NCBI GenBank assembly: GCA_037903355.1
Contig: JBAJFE010000029.1
Location: 124,001 to 188,000 of the forward strand
Reading direction: 5' to 3'
Source: Trichuris trichiura
Taxonomy: Eukaryota; Nematoda; Enoplea; Trichinellida; Trichuridae
Length of the DNA stretch: 64,000 nt
Below are positions 23,464 through 32,976 of the stretch, piece by piece. The translations under genes and the position numbers were made by a program. The notes under the pieces were generated by a model, which was not told the origin of the DNA, made no database searches, and was given only the letters and a program-made list of their open reading frames with translations. Each line of letters starts with the position of its first letter. The stretch's first letter is position 1.

Positions 23464-25678
23464 TGTGTGGGTGATTTAGAACTGCCTTAACAATTATTAT
23501 TTAATTGAATAACTACTTAGTTGATAGGTCACGTCAGTCTTCATTCGAGTCAGATAAGCTGTTTTCAGCGTTTTACGTAAGTCGCCGCAGTAACATGGCG
23601 GCACTGTAATTTCATTTCTATTTTATTTATTTTAGCTATTAATGAATTAAGAGGTAGCGGCAAAATTTTTATTGGAAATGCGTTTAGTATCTTTGGCTAT
23701 ATTTTTGCTGATAAGACGAATTTTTCAATGAGGCTGCGAGCGCGTCGTGCTGCCGACGAGTGGTTTGTAAAGTAAAAAATTGAATGGTGAAGTTATCATT
23801 TAACTTATTGCTTCAGCATAGGTGAATAAAAAATTTCATTGCGGGCGCATGTCATAGAAAAGGACGCGCAGTATTCTTACTAGAGAATAATTGAATCAAT
23901 TTGCTTATGATTAGCATGCGCATTTCAACCGTAAAAGATAGACGCAGTTGGAAATCCAAAACGTGACGCCTTACTGGCTGACTTCACTACGGTACCGACT
24001 CCGTCCGAGTAAACGTTGCAATAGTATAATCGGTGTTTAGAAATTTCCATGTTCAATTTCTGTCTTATTTTCTTATTGTTTCGCAACCACACAAAAGAAA
24101 AGAATACATCCGTGTTCGTGATTTACAGTATGCTTATTCAAAGTTTTGAATTCCTTTTGGGTGCCTGCGCCATTGCTCAGCGTTAGCTTTATTTACTCAA
24201 TTAATCACTGCTATAAGCAGTACAACATTTCATTGAAGATTTACGTTAATACCGTTTAGACTGGCTCTTGTTTTCCTGAGACCCGCAAGCTACCTACCGT
24301 ACTTCTAAAATTGCAGGTTGAGTAACAAAAGAATGGCGGGAATCCTATTCTGTTCTTGGCGAAGCGTAATCTTAGGTTCAGAAAGGGTATAAAATGCGAC
24401 TGCACCTATGCGTGGAGTGAAGGCAGATCATTTTTTAAGAAAGAAACCTGCATTTTGTGGAATACGGAAGCTGCTTTCAAATATGCTTGAAACTTGAGCG
24501 CTTTGGTTTTCGATTTTCCTGCCTTTACTTCCCGCCGTAGAATGGCGAACGATCAACTCGGCGCGCTTTAGATTTCGTACTAATCCGATTGAGTTTCGCC
24601 GACCATAAGTTTACTTTAGCCTATGCAGTGGCGCCAAATAATCCTGAGGCAAATTCTCAGTTGTTCATTTGCTTCGGTTTGGAGCAAAGGAGGTACTTCC
24701 AGCGGGATGAATTCAGGGCAGCAGCGGACCAAGAGTTTAAAGCGAGAACGAAGGAGCTGAACCAAAAGGAACGAACAGTGAACAATGTGACATGACGTTT
24801 TGCTGCCACTGCGCAAAATGCATTTTAAACGTAAAGTCGGAAGCTAAATGGCGAAAAGCAAGTGTTCCGTAACTACCGAGTCAGATTATCTGGAAGCTAG
24901 ACGGGCGTCAAGTTGAGAAGTTGATGGTATCCAACATTATCCCGCAGGAGTAGCTGTTTGCACTGCGAATAAATGCGGAAACGATTAAACGCATACAGAA
25001 AAAATGCGTAGGTTGTATTCCATTCATACGTCATCTTAAGCTGAACTTGATTACCTACTCATTTTTAAATCTGCAGATGGTGCTGAAGCAAAGCCAGCAA
25101 ATAAGCATGTATAGTAATTTTAAATTTTTCGGCCGCAATAAAGGCGCGGGATCAATAAAAAGCAGCTTAAAAGACTGTACCTAAGTTCGACGATTTAAAC
25201 AAGTTCTATTTTTGGAAAGCGTCATAAGGTCAAACCGTGTAGCAGTTTGATAAACTTAATAGCCATTGTTTTTTATATCAAACCAACTGTTGAATGGATT
25301 AGTATTTTAAAATGTTTTGAATAAAAAACGAACTGGAAAACTGGCCAAAAAATCTGAAAAAGTGCGATATATGAACAACGCAAATTATAAAATGCAGGTT
25401 TTTAATGGGAACCAATCAAGCGCGGTTAGTGTTTAGCTCGTTCCGCTTTCGGAAGCTGGTTTGGATTTCAATTTTCCGGAAATAGCGTACGCCACCCCAT
25501 TGTTCATTATGAACAACAGCAGACCTGTTTGTACATTGTCCGCCTGAAACGGTCGCTGATCTATCCACTATAAAATATTGGTAGCCGGGCAGAGCTGACT
25601 TCATGCCATCTTTGGCAATGCGGAAGCTTTGGTGATTTTTTGCAGCTTAGCACAAAACATATCTTCGGCAGACTTCAC
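23464..25678. other. Intergenic; isolated coding-like ORF at 24589-24795
   Basis: One plus-strand frame (24589-24795) has coding-like composition (NNPEANSQLFICFGLEQRR, then charged residues to a TGA) but no recognised domain or partner exons. A minus-strand frame at 25416-25604 (starts MKSALPGYQYFIVDRS) is similarly orphan. Fragments of the foldback repeat sit near 24310-24470 and 25390. Confidence 0.4.
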
Positions 25679-26531
25679 ATGGCAAAAACCATTTTCTCAG
25701 CATCTATTATGTGCTTTCACATGTTGATAGTTGTTAAAGGTTTGCAACAACGTTTCTTTATAGGGCTGTATGTTTTAGCTTTATTATTGCCTTTTATAGG
25801 CTATTTGAAGTCCGGTTATTGCCCAATAAGCAGTGGACAAGTAAAGGAAGAAGGTAGTTTTTGCAAAATGGATTCCGACTGCCCCGGCGATTTGAAATGT
25901 TGCCCAACTGTTGGAGTTTACGAATGCGTGAATCCAACAAAATTCTGTAAGTTTCTTTCGTCAACTATTGAAGTCAGAGTACTCAATTTAATACTCTCGT
26001 AACCATTCTCTGTGTACGCTTTTTCAAAAGCTATTGTACGCTCAGGGCAAATTACATTCTTGTATCGTTTGTTAACGAATGACTTCCGTGCTCATTGCAG
26101 TCGGTCGAAAGCATGCCCTATATTGCCCCAACGGAATCCTACCGGATAATGGTCGAGAATGTGCAGCCGACAACGACTGTCCGGACATGGAAAAATGCTG
26201 TCCGTCATTCAGCGCTATGCGTTGTACCGAAGCAAAGAACAAAATTCGTAAAACCCATTAAGCAGAATTTATATTTATTTACTGAACCGTAAATTCATGC
26301 GCTTCAGCTGGTCCCAAGATAGGCGTATGCTCAAAGGAAATTAATGAAGCTAGCGAAGTTGGCAAGCTCTGCATGGACGATTACGACTGCATGGGTACTT
26401 TGAAATGTTGTTTCAATGGCTTGAACTTCCGTTGCACTTCTGTAAACGCTTCAGCCTCCATTGCCGCAATGCCGCGTCTTCTAGCTTTAATAGTGATTGC
26501 TGTTGTTGTAAATATAAGCTTGTTGCCTTAA
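25679..26531 (+). CDS. GPI-anchored protein with three six-Cys WAP-like domains
   Basis: Three exons: 25679-25946, 26101-26247 and 26308-26531, each ending one domain, junctions phase 1. Start chosen at ATG 25679 (MAKTIFSASIMCFHMLIVV, signal-like). The upstream ATG-less frame from 25640 is open too, and a hidden intron in the leader is possible. Domains: YCPIS-FC-DSDCPGDLKCCP-EC; YCPNG-EC-DNDCPDMEKCCP-RC; VCSKE-LC-DYDCMGTLKCCF-RC. Each has the WAP core DxDCxxxxKCC but only six cysteines instead of eight. The C-terminus MPRLLALIVIAVVVNISLL is a hydrophobic tail ending at the stop, typical of a GPI-attachment signal. Known: WAP proteins are often protease inhibitors or antimicrobial. Function here is not established. 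Confidence 0.8.
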
Positions 26532-27930
26532 CGATTAAATTCAATTGCGCATTTGCTAATTATTTCATGTTTTGCGAAACAAACAGATTGGGAATTTTAT
26601 CCTAAGCAGCAACAGCAGGCAATAGACAAAGTATGTGGCGTTTTTTCGACAACTTGTAATCCGCCCTGCCGTCGGAAAAATGCAGGTTCCTTTTCAAAAG
26701 GCATGCTGGCTTTCCTGCTCTGCCGTTAATGGAAAGCATGCCCACCATCTTGTTCTGCCTTTAACCAAGCCTACCCCAAAATATTAGCTTTGCGTTTTGG
26801 TTTAAGCTCAGGTAAAGCTAGTACAAGATGCCTAGCATGCTTACAGTATGAGAGTGGGGCAGATAAGAGACAAAATTCGCAAGTAACTGTATTAAGCCAT
26901 AAGAATGTTTGAATACTTTTTAAAATAATTTAAATGGCGCTGTTGTAATCATATCATCCCATTAAACGAAAGGATACTGCAACCTTTCTCAGCGGAACCG
27001 CAAAGCGATTAAACTGACGCAGTTGTTGTACTATTTTAAGCTGAATTGGTTTGCTTCGGTTTAAAATTAGTTTGAAGCGAAAATCCTTCTGCCCACCTTT
27101 ACCTGGGAACTTCGCGGCTGAGTATACCCGTGCATGCATTTCCCATGGTGACGCTCGTTAAAGGATTAAAAATCTATGCCGTTTCAATACCTTGCTTTTA
27201 GAACTTAGGTTTAAGCATCTTATTTTAGTACTTCGCAGCATTCGGTTATCTGCATCATGGGCAGCCCAAATATTCAAGTAAGCACGTTGACCTCACACTG
27301 ATAAGGATAACTGACAGTCAGTAGCAAAATGAGTGGAAAAAAGTTAAAGCTGATAACTGATGGCAAATAATGGAGGTTTGGACGAGTTACATGAACTCTA
27401 CTTCAACCTAGGTGCAAGCGTCATACTGTAATTGAAATGCATGTACTCAGACGGACGTGACTTATTTGAAAGCATGTTAATTTTTCGTACTCCATCTGCG
27501 ATCCAGCGTAGCATCATCAGCTTGCGTCGAAAGCTTTGCTCCGTAGGAAAAGAAGCGTAAGAGCTATTAATCGATGTAACGTGCACGCAATTCATGTTTC
27601 TTCGAAAACGACGTAGTTTCGCTGCAAGCCGTCAAAATCTCATCCAAAACTAGCACCTGATTTCTGAATGAATATCGAAAGAGCGACGTGACGATAAAAA
27701 AAAGATTTTTTCAGCCTCATAAAAAATATTCCTCGTTTTTCTTATTCTCACAAAGTCGACGTAAGGAGAGTTATGTCCCTCTACAATAAGCCTTTACGTT
27801 AATTAATAAAGTTTTCTTAGATTATAGTTAAGGCATGCGCTCACTGCTTCTCATATTTAGTGTTTTTTATGTTCTGGTTTAGAAACCGCTTTGCAGTTCT
27901 ATATATTGCTTTTTAAATTAAGTTGCTCAG
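26532..27930. other. Intergenic with one foldback element
   Basis: No exons supported, apart from a possible upstream exon of GatB. ATG 27835 starts MRSLLLIF, which could be a mitochondrial leader, but no in-phase donor is convincing. The main feature is the foldback repeat at 26660-26870. Confidence 0.4.
26660..26870 (+). repeat. Foldback element copy
   Basis: Starts at AAAAATGCAGGTTCC and ends TTACAGTATGAGAGTGGGGC, matching the ends of the 12.5-kb copy. The interior has inverted GCATGC, CATCTTGTTCTGCCTTTA and complementary TAAAGCTAGTACAAGATG segments around AAGCTCAGG. Confidence 0.65.
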
Positions 27931-30100
27931 GTATTGCATCCTTTAAGCGGTTGGCAAGCGGTTATTGGACTTGAGATTCACGCTCAGATAAACAGTAGGA
28001 CAAAGTTGTTCAGCAGCGCCTTGTGCTCTTACGACGCGCCGCCAAATACAATGGTAGCCCCATTGGACTATGCTGCTCCCGGTTCCATGCCAGTAGGTGC
28101 CCGCTATTCTTTCAATTACTCCACTTTCTTCCGTATTTTACATTGCCCGCGCTTTTGATTAATGATTTGCAGGTACTGAACAAGCGATGTGTTGAAGCAG
28201 CTGTTCAAACTGCGATTGCATTGAATTGCTCAATCGCTCGCGTGTCTACTTTTGATCGAAAACATTATTTTTACGCGGACCAGCCGGTGTTATTTGTAGA
28301 TAATTTCAAAAATGTTAATTTGTCCAGTTTTCGTTCAAGGCGGGCTATCAAATTACTCAGTATTATCACCCGATCGCTGTTAATGGTAATATTGAGTTCT
28401 ACGTGTACGACTATCAGCTACATCCAATGCCGTTGCTGAAAACCTGTCGGATAGCAAGACTACAAATTGAGCAGGACACAGGCAAGACGCTTACTGACGA
28501 AGAGGGCGGCAGAGTCTTAATCGACCTGAACCGCTGCGGTAAGCAACGAGGGATGTTTAAGCATAACAAGTATTATGACTAGGTGTTGGCCTTATGGAAA
28601 TTGTGACAGAACACGACATTCAGTCTGGCCTGGAAGCATCATGTTTGGTCAAGGAACTGCAAGCTCTTCTTATTGCCATTGGCTCTTGTCATGGCCGCAT
28701 GGAACGTAGGTTTCGTCGATATATTTTTGTTAGTCTTAAAATTTGATTCCATATTAACGCAAAGGAGGCGAGCTGCGTGTGGATGCCAACGTATCCGTAA
28801 AAAAGCAGCATGAAACTGAACTTCGCACTCGAACTGAAGTAAAGAATTTGAATAGCCTACGCTTTATAAGGAAAGCGATCGGTAGACATGTTTTCGACTA
28901 GCAAATTCAACCTGAGCAGCTTTTAGACTTCGAAATAGCGCGTCATATAGAATGTTACGAAAGTGGTAACTTTATGACCAATGAAACCAGGTCGTTCGAC
29001 TTCAAAAGTGGCGAGACAGTTCCAATGCGCGACAAAGAGGTTCGTCAAGATTATCGATACTTACCAGAACCAAACTTGCCTCCATTACGACTTTACGACG
29101 AATGCAATGCGCCTCCCGCCAACCTGCCTTCGGATCAGTGCATCTTCATTGATAAGCTTCGGCTGGACATGCCACCTTTACCGCATATCCAGCGAAAACG
29201 TTGGGCCGCTTTCGGCCTGCCTGAGAGCTGTTTATGCCAAATTTTGATAAGCAACGATGGCTACTTTTTTAAAATTTTACTATAACTGTTCACCTTTTTA
29301 GGATGTGCCGAAATTGCGTAGTTACTACGCGTACTGCGTCGACGATTGCGGCTTGGATCCGCATGGCTGCGCGGAAATACTCCTGAATGACCTGCCTCGA
29401 GCATTAAAGCGAAAGCGGCAAGACTTGAAGCGATGGTATTCGGAAAAGTCGTTACCTTATCCGCTTGGGTAGTCGTTGACTTTAAGCCCTTTAAATTCGT
29501 CCGATATTTTTACGCTGGTGAAGGCTCGTTTGGAAGGTACTATTTCGGCAGAAAGTTTTCGAAAAGTTTGTTCAGCCATCGGCACTTCTTGTCGAGTAAT
29601 TTTCCGTCTTAAGGTTGTGCGCATTTTGCAAGACGGTGGAGACCATCGTTCGGCCGATATGGTGAGTTTTCAGATAAGCTTTTGCGCTTTCCAAATAATT
29701 GCTCATTAGCTAGATTGATTCGAAATGTAATTTTTAAGAATTCCTAAAAGCAAGTTCAACAATTCGATATTCGTTATCTAAGTTTACCAGAGAAGAGTAC
29801 TGTCGTTACGGATGCACGTATGCGCTTTTGCCTAAGCCGATCTTGTCTTGTTGCATTACTTAAATTCAAAAATCTTAGCTAATCAAAGATCTGAACCTGA
29901 CTAGCATCTCCGACGTGCAAACAATCGAGCGTATCTGTAAGGAAGTGTTGGCGGCTGAACAGAAGACTTTGGAGGACTACAAAAAAGGTAAAACAATAGC
30001 AATGAAACATCTGCTGAGAATAGCATCTGAGCAATTGGATCAACGCGTCGACATGGTGAAACTGCGGGAAGTTTTCGAGCGATTGATAAATGGTTCTTAG
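27931..30100 (+). CDS. GATB: Mitochondrial glutamyl-tRNA(Gln) amidotransferase subunit B
   Basis: Ten exons: 27931-28092, 28173-28286, 28340-28538, 28583-28705, 28765-28881, 28927-29246, 29302-29447, 29487-29565, 29614-29661 and 29879-30100, about 509 codons. The leader exon is not identified. Motifs: [97 protein letters not shown] and the YqeY-like C-terminal domain. Known: GatB transfers ammonia to Glu-tRNA(Gln) in the mitochondrial GatCAB complex. Two oddities: intron 29247-29301 begins AT rather than GT (ATAAGC), and an in-frame TAG at 29470-29472 is bypassed only if 29448-29486 is a 39-nt intron with a weak GTCGTT donor. Otherwise the gene would be broken. Confidence 0.9.
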
Positions 30101-30183
30101 CTTATGGGATGCCTATAAAATCTTACTTTTTGTCTTTAAGAAGCGGAGGTCTTCCGTATAGTGATGTTGCGTAATAATGTTTT

Positions 30184-30189
30184 AATAAA
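30184..30189 (+). terminator. Polyadenylation signal of GATB
   Basis: AATAAA 83 nt after the TAG stop codon. Confidence 0.5.
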
Positions 30190-31126
30190 ACAATGCAGAT
30201 TGAGCAACTGCATTTAGCATTAATGTTACGGTAGCTTTTCAAATTTAGCACGATTAAAAGCTTATGAAGACTCTGAATGGTACCATATGTAGAAATAAAA
30301 TCAAAATCTTTTGGTTTTAGTAGCCCTATGAAGCTTAAACTAAAGTAATCACATATTTTACGTTTGGACTCTGGGTGCGTGCTGTTACCTGAACGAACAG
30401 AACTTGATAATAGTTAAATGTACAGTACACATCGGCCGCCTAATGGGAAAGACCATTAAAATTATTTTTCGGTAACCTTTAAGCAATGAAATTTCAACTG
30501 CAGCCTTAGCTTTCTTAAACAATATTCTTCCTATGTGCAAGAATCAAGCTACGCAATCTCTCTCGCTGAAATTTTAAAATCGCGGTTAATTCTTCTACTA
30601 CGCGGAAGAACTCAGAGTTTCCAAACTGGCAATGTGGTTTATCCAAAATAATAAACCACTACAACCTCGTAAATAATAATTCAGCAGAAAAACTGACTAC
30701 TTAGTAGCAAAAATATTAAGATGAATTTAGTGGGCGTAAAGCATCAAGTGCAGGGGTTTGCGAAACTACGGCAGTTCCGCGTTGTCAGGTTTTATAATTG
30801 CATGCTTCTTCGGCACAGTGGGTGGTAAAGTATTTATCTTTCCGGAACGAATATGTTAAGTTTAAATTTTTGTTAAAAATGAGCGCACGTTTTTTGTGAT
30901 TATCTTCCCGTAAGACGAGCCGGCGGTTGCATTACGTTTCACCTAGCGCAATTAGTCCGATCCCACCAACGTTGCTAACAGACGCATTTATTTCAAATTA
31001 AGCAGCTATAGAAATAAAGAAAAAACCTGACCGACAAAAAATGCGCTACAACTTGTTTGCTGTGCTTTATTCAATATGGAAAAAATTAGTGGTGCACTAG
31101 ACAGAATATATAAGAGCGTGTTACTG
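30190..31126. other. Intergenic; nothing supported
   Basis: AT-rich sequence without a coherent exon set or recognised repeat. It should contain the 3' flank of the minus-strand SRCAP N-terminal paralogue. Confidence 0.5.
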
Positions 31127-31677
31127 CTAATCCTCTCGGCGAAATCGTTTTATTCTATACGGACTAGTTTCGGCAGATTCGACGCCAGGCACTTCCATAT
31201 AGGGCATTTCGTTGTCCCCAAAGCGTTTAGCAGAAAAGTGTGGACACTTGACGAACGGTTCCGCGTTAACTTGAGTTCCTGCCGCAGTATTTGCACGAAT
31301 AGCCGTGAAAGAAATTTTATCCTCCGAAAAACAGCAAACTTCAGTTCCTAACGCTTTCTGAAAGGCAGCACCTCTTTTGTAGTAAAAAAAAACTATTTCA
31401 ACCTACCAATGCAAAAATAACGGGTGCTAAAACTTTTTCCATTTGCACATTAAGCAGCTGAACTCTGTTCAGTAAATCAAGCTGCTGACCATTTTCGCAA
31501 GCAGTATTGCGTAACGGGTCGGCAGGAACCGCATGGCTTGTTGATGGCTCTTGGACCTACGCCAACAAAGAGAAATAAGTCAGCGTAAGCGCACCAAAAA
31601 ATAACGTTACGAACTACCTCTTTTGTAGACATGCAGATGTCTGCAGCTGGATGATCACTCTTCTCTACGCTTTCCAT
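31127..31677 (-). CDS. Truncated inverted paralogue of the SRCAP N-terminus (146 aa)
   Basis: Three minus-strand exons, 31677-31618, 31556-31407 and 31357-31127 (TAG), all open and in phase. They mirror SRCAP exons 1-3. Exon 1 is 60 nt in both. Exon 2 starts VQEPSTSHAVPADPL versus MQEPTTSQAVSSDSL, and both end in Leu before a GTAGGT donor. Exon 3 starts KALGTEVCCFSEDK versus RALDTKECTFSEPK and keeps VESAETS versus VESAEAG. It then ends in a new basic tail (RIKRFRRED). The upstream region also matches the SRCAP promoter (a shared TGTGCGAGTC block and a TTTTGAATTG block). HSA and ATPase domains are absent. It could be an expressed N-terminal decoy or a recent, still open pseudogene. Confidence 0.75.
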
Positions 31678-31808
31678 ATACGGCGAGAGACTTGAAACAA
31701 TTCAAAATGTAACTACAGTACGCAAGAAATAGCTCCGCAGGTTCGCTCACGACTCGCACAAACAAATCGCGAAAACTTCGCGGTCGTACGCGAAATAACT
31801 TTTCCTAT

Positions 31809-31990
31809 GATGAAACGACTCAAAAAAGAGTTGGAGATAAATTATTTCTAGCGATTAAGCTTATAAGTAATCATTCTTGGGAGGGAAGCTTACAAGATTG
31901 GGAGCAGCGTTATTTCCGATTCATTTTGCAAGAGTAGCAACAATGATCGAGTGTTTCCGCCGGAAAACATATTCAGAAATTAGGCGTTAA
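31809..31990 (+). pseudogene. Degenerate inverted copy of the 64-aa gene at 32630
   Basis: Plus-strand sequence starting ATGATGAAACGACTC is related to the beginning of the minus-strand gene at 32824 (M-R-LKK). A downstream block containing CAACAATG and TTTCCGCC aligns with its last exon, but the frame closes after about 14 codons. It lies where the mirror duplication predicts. Confidence 0.45.
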
Positions 31991-32629
31991 TAAAAAAACA
32001 ACGTGAGGTGCCGTTTCCATACAAGCTGTCGATTGAAAAAATCAGCCAAAATTCACTCGCTGGTACACTATTAAGAAAGGCGATCGTTCATTCGATCAAT
32101 GGAGGCAACTTACTTTTTGTTTATGCATTAGCACTAGACGAGCTGGTATCTTCCGCCAAATGCTTGTTTAGCTGAATGAATGAATTGTGTTAAAAACTAT
32201 ATACAATGACTGCGTAACAACTTAACAAACTAACTTTGCAGAAACCAATGAAAACGCGTCCTGCTTTTTTTACATTTTCATCATCTTCACGGGCTCTTGC
32301 AGAGTTTATCGGCGATTAAGTTGTAACAAATTGTTTATGTTTACTTAAAGAAGCTATCTAACATGAGTCATTCAGGCCGCTTCCTGTAGAAGCAAACGAA
32401 TGCAAAATGCGCGGTATAGAAGCACAGTTTGCCAAAAATTAATTTATAGACAAAAAAATAAGCAAAATTAGTTATCCAGACGAGCGGCCACCTTTTTTAA
32501 CAGCTCATCAGCGTGTAGAATTTCACTCAGCGTAGCAACCGCCGTCAAAGTGGAAGTAGGGAAATCGCGAGTTAAAAGTAAAATAAAGTTTTGTTAATAG
32601 CTTGGTACACCGCGCTAATTTTTTTGATC
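31991..32629. other. Centre of the inverted duplication; no gene seen
   Basis: Between the two mirrored arms. No open structure or repeat beyond the duplication was recognised. Confidence 0.4.
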
Positions 32630-32824
32630 TTAATAAGCAATTCCCAATTTTCTTTTGGGCAGAAATAATCGAACATTGTTGACAATAGCACCTGCTAATC
32701 TTAAAGGACCAATCGGAAAGATGACGGTACGTATGTCGTTTGCTGGCGTGTAAATTTGTTGCTCGAAAGTGACCTTTTCGACCATTTCGTCGGTTGAAAT
32801 GATTTTTTTCAAGTTCCTTGCCAT
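32630..32824 (-). CDS. Small unidentified protein (64 aa), divergent from SRCAP
   Basis: Open frame from ATG 32824 to TAA at 32630-32632. It begins MARNLKKIISTDEMVEK and ends LFLPKRKLGIAY. An in-frame 36-nt segment (GTACCG...GATTAG) could be removed as a mini-intron, giving 52 aa. No family recognised. It lies 152 bp from the SRCAP start in divergent orientation and has a degenerate mirror copy at 31809, which supports its being a real transcription unit. Confidence 0.45.
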   Translation of the reverse strand: MARNLKKIISTDEMVEKVTFEQQIYTPANDIRTVIFPIGPLRLAGAIVNNVRLFLPKRKLGIAY

Positions 32825-32976
32825 GGGGTGAATTAAATTTTTCCAAGGAACCTTCTTTTGCTGTCGAGTTTACGAAGTTTTCTGGATTCGATTGTGCGAG
32901 TCACAAGCGACCCTGCCAAGCTTCCTACTGTATACTGTAGCCGTATTTTGAATTGCCTTTCGGTCTCCCGCCATCT
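32825..32976. promoter_or_regulatory. Divergent promoter of SRCAP and the 64-aa gene
   Basis: A 152-bp spacer between divergent start codons. A related inverted copy lies at 31678-31808, with conserved blocks including TGTGCGAGTC, CTGTA and TTTTGAATTG. Conservation between the copies marks likely promoter elements. Confidence 0.5.

Noticed and set aside
28881..28926. In-frame TAG in GatB after the KAI motif
   Set aside because: Removing 28882-28926 as a 45-nt GT-AG intron restores [11 protein letters not shown], matching the family; the stop is intronic.
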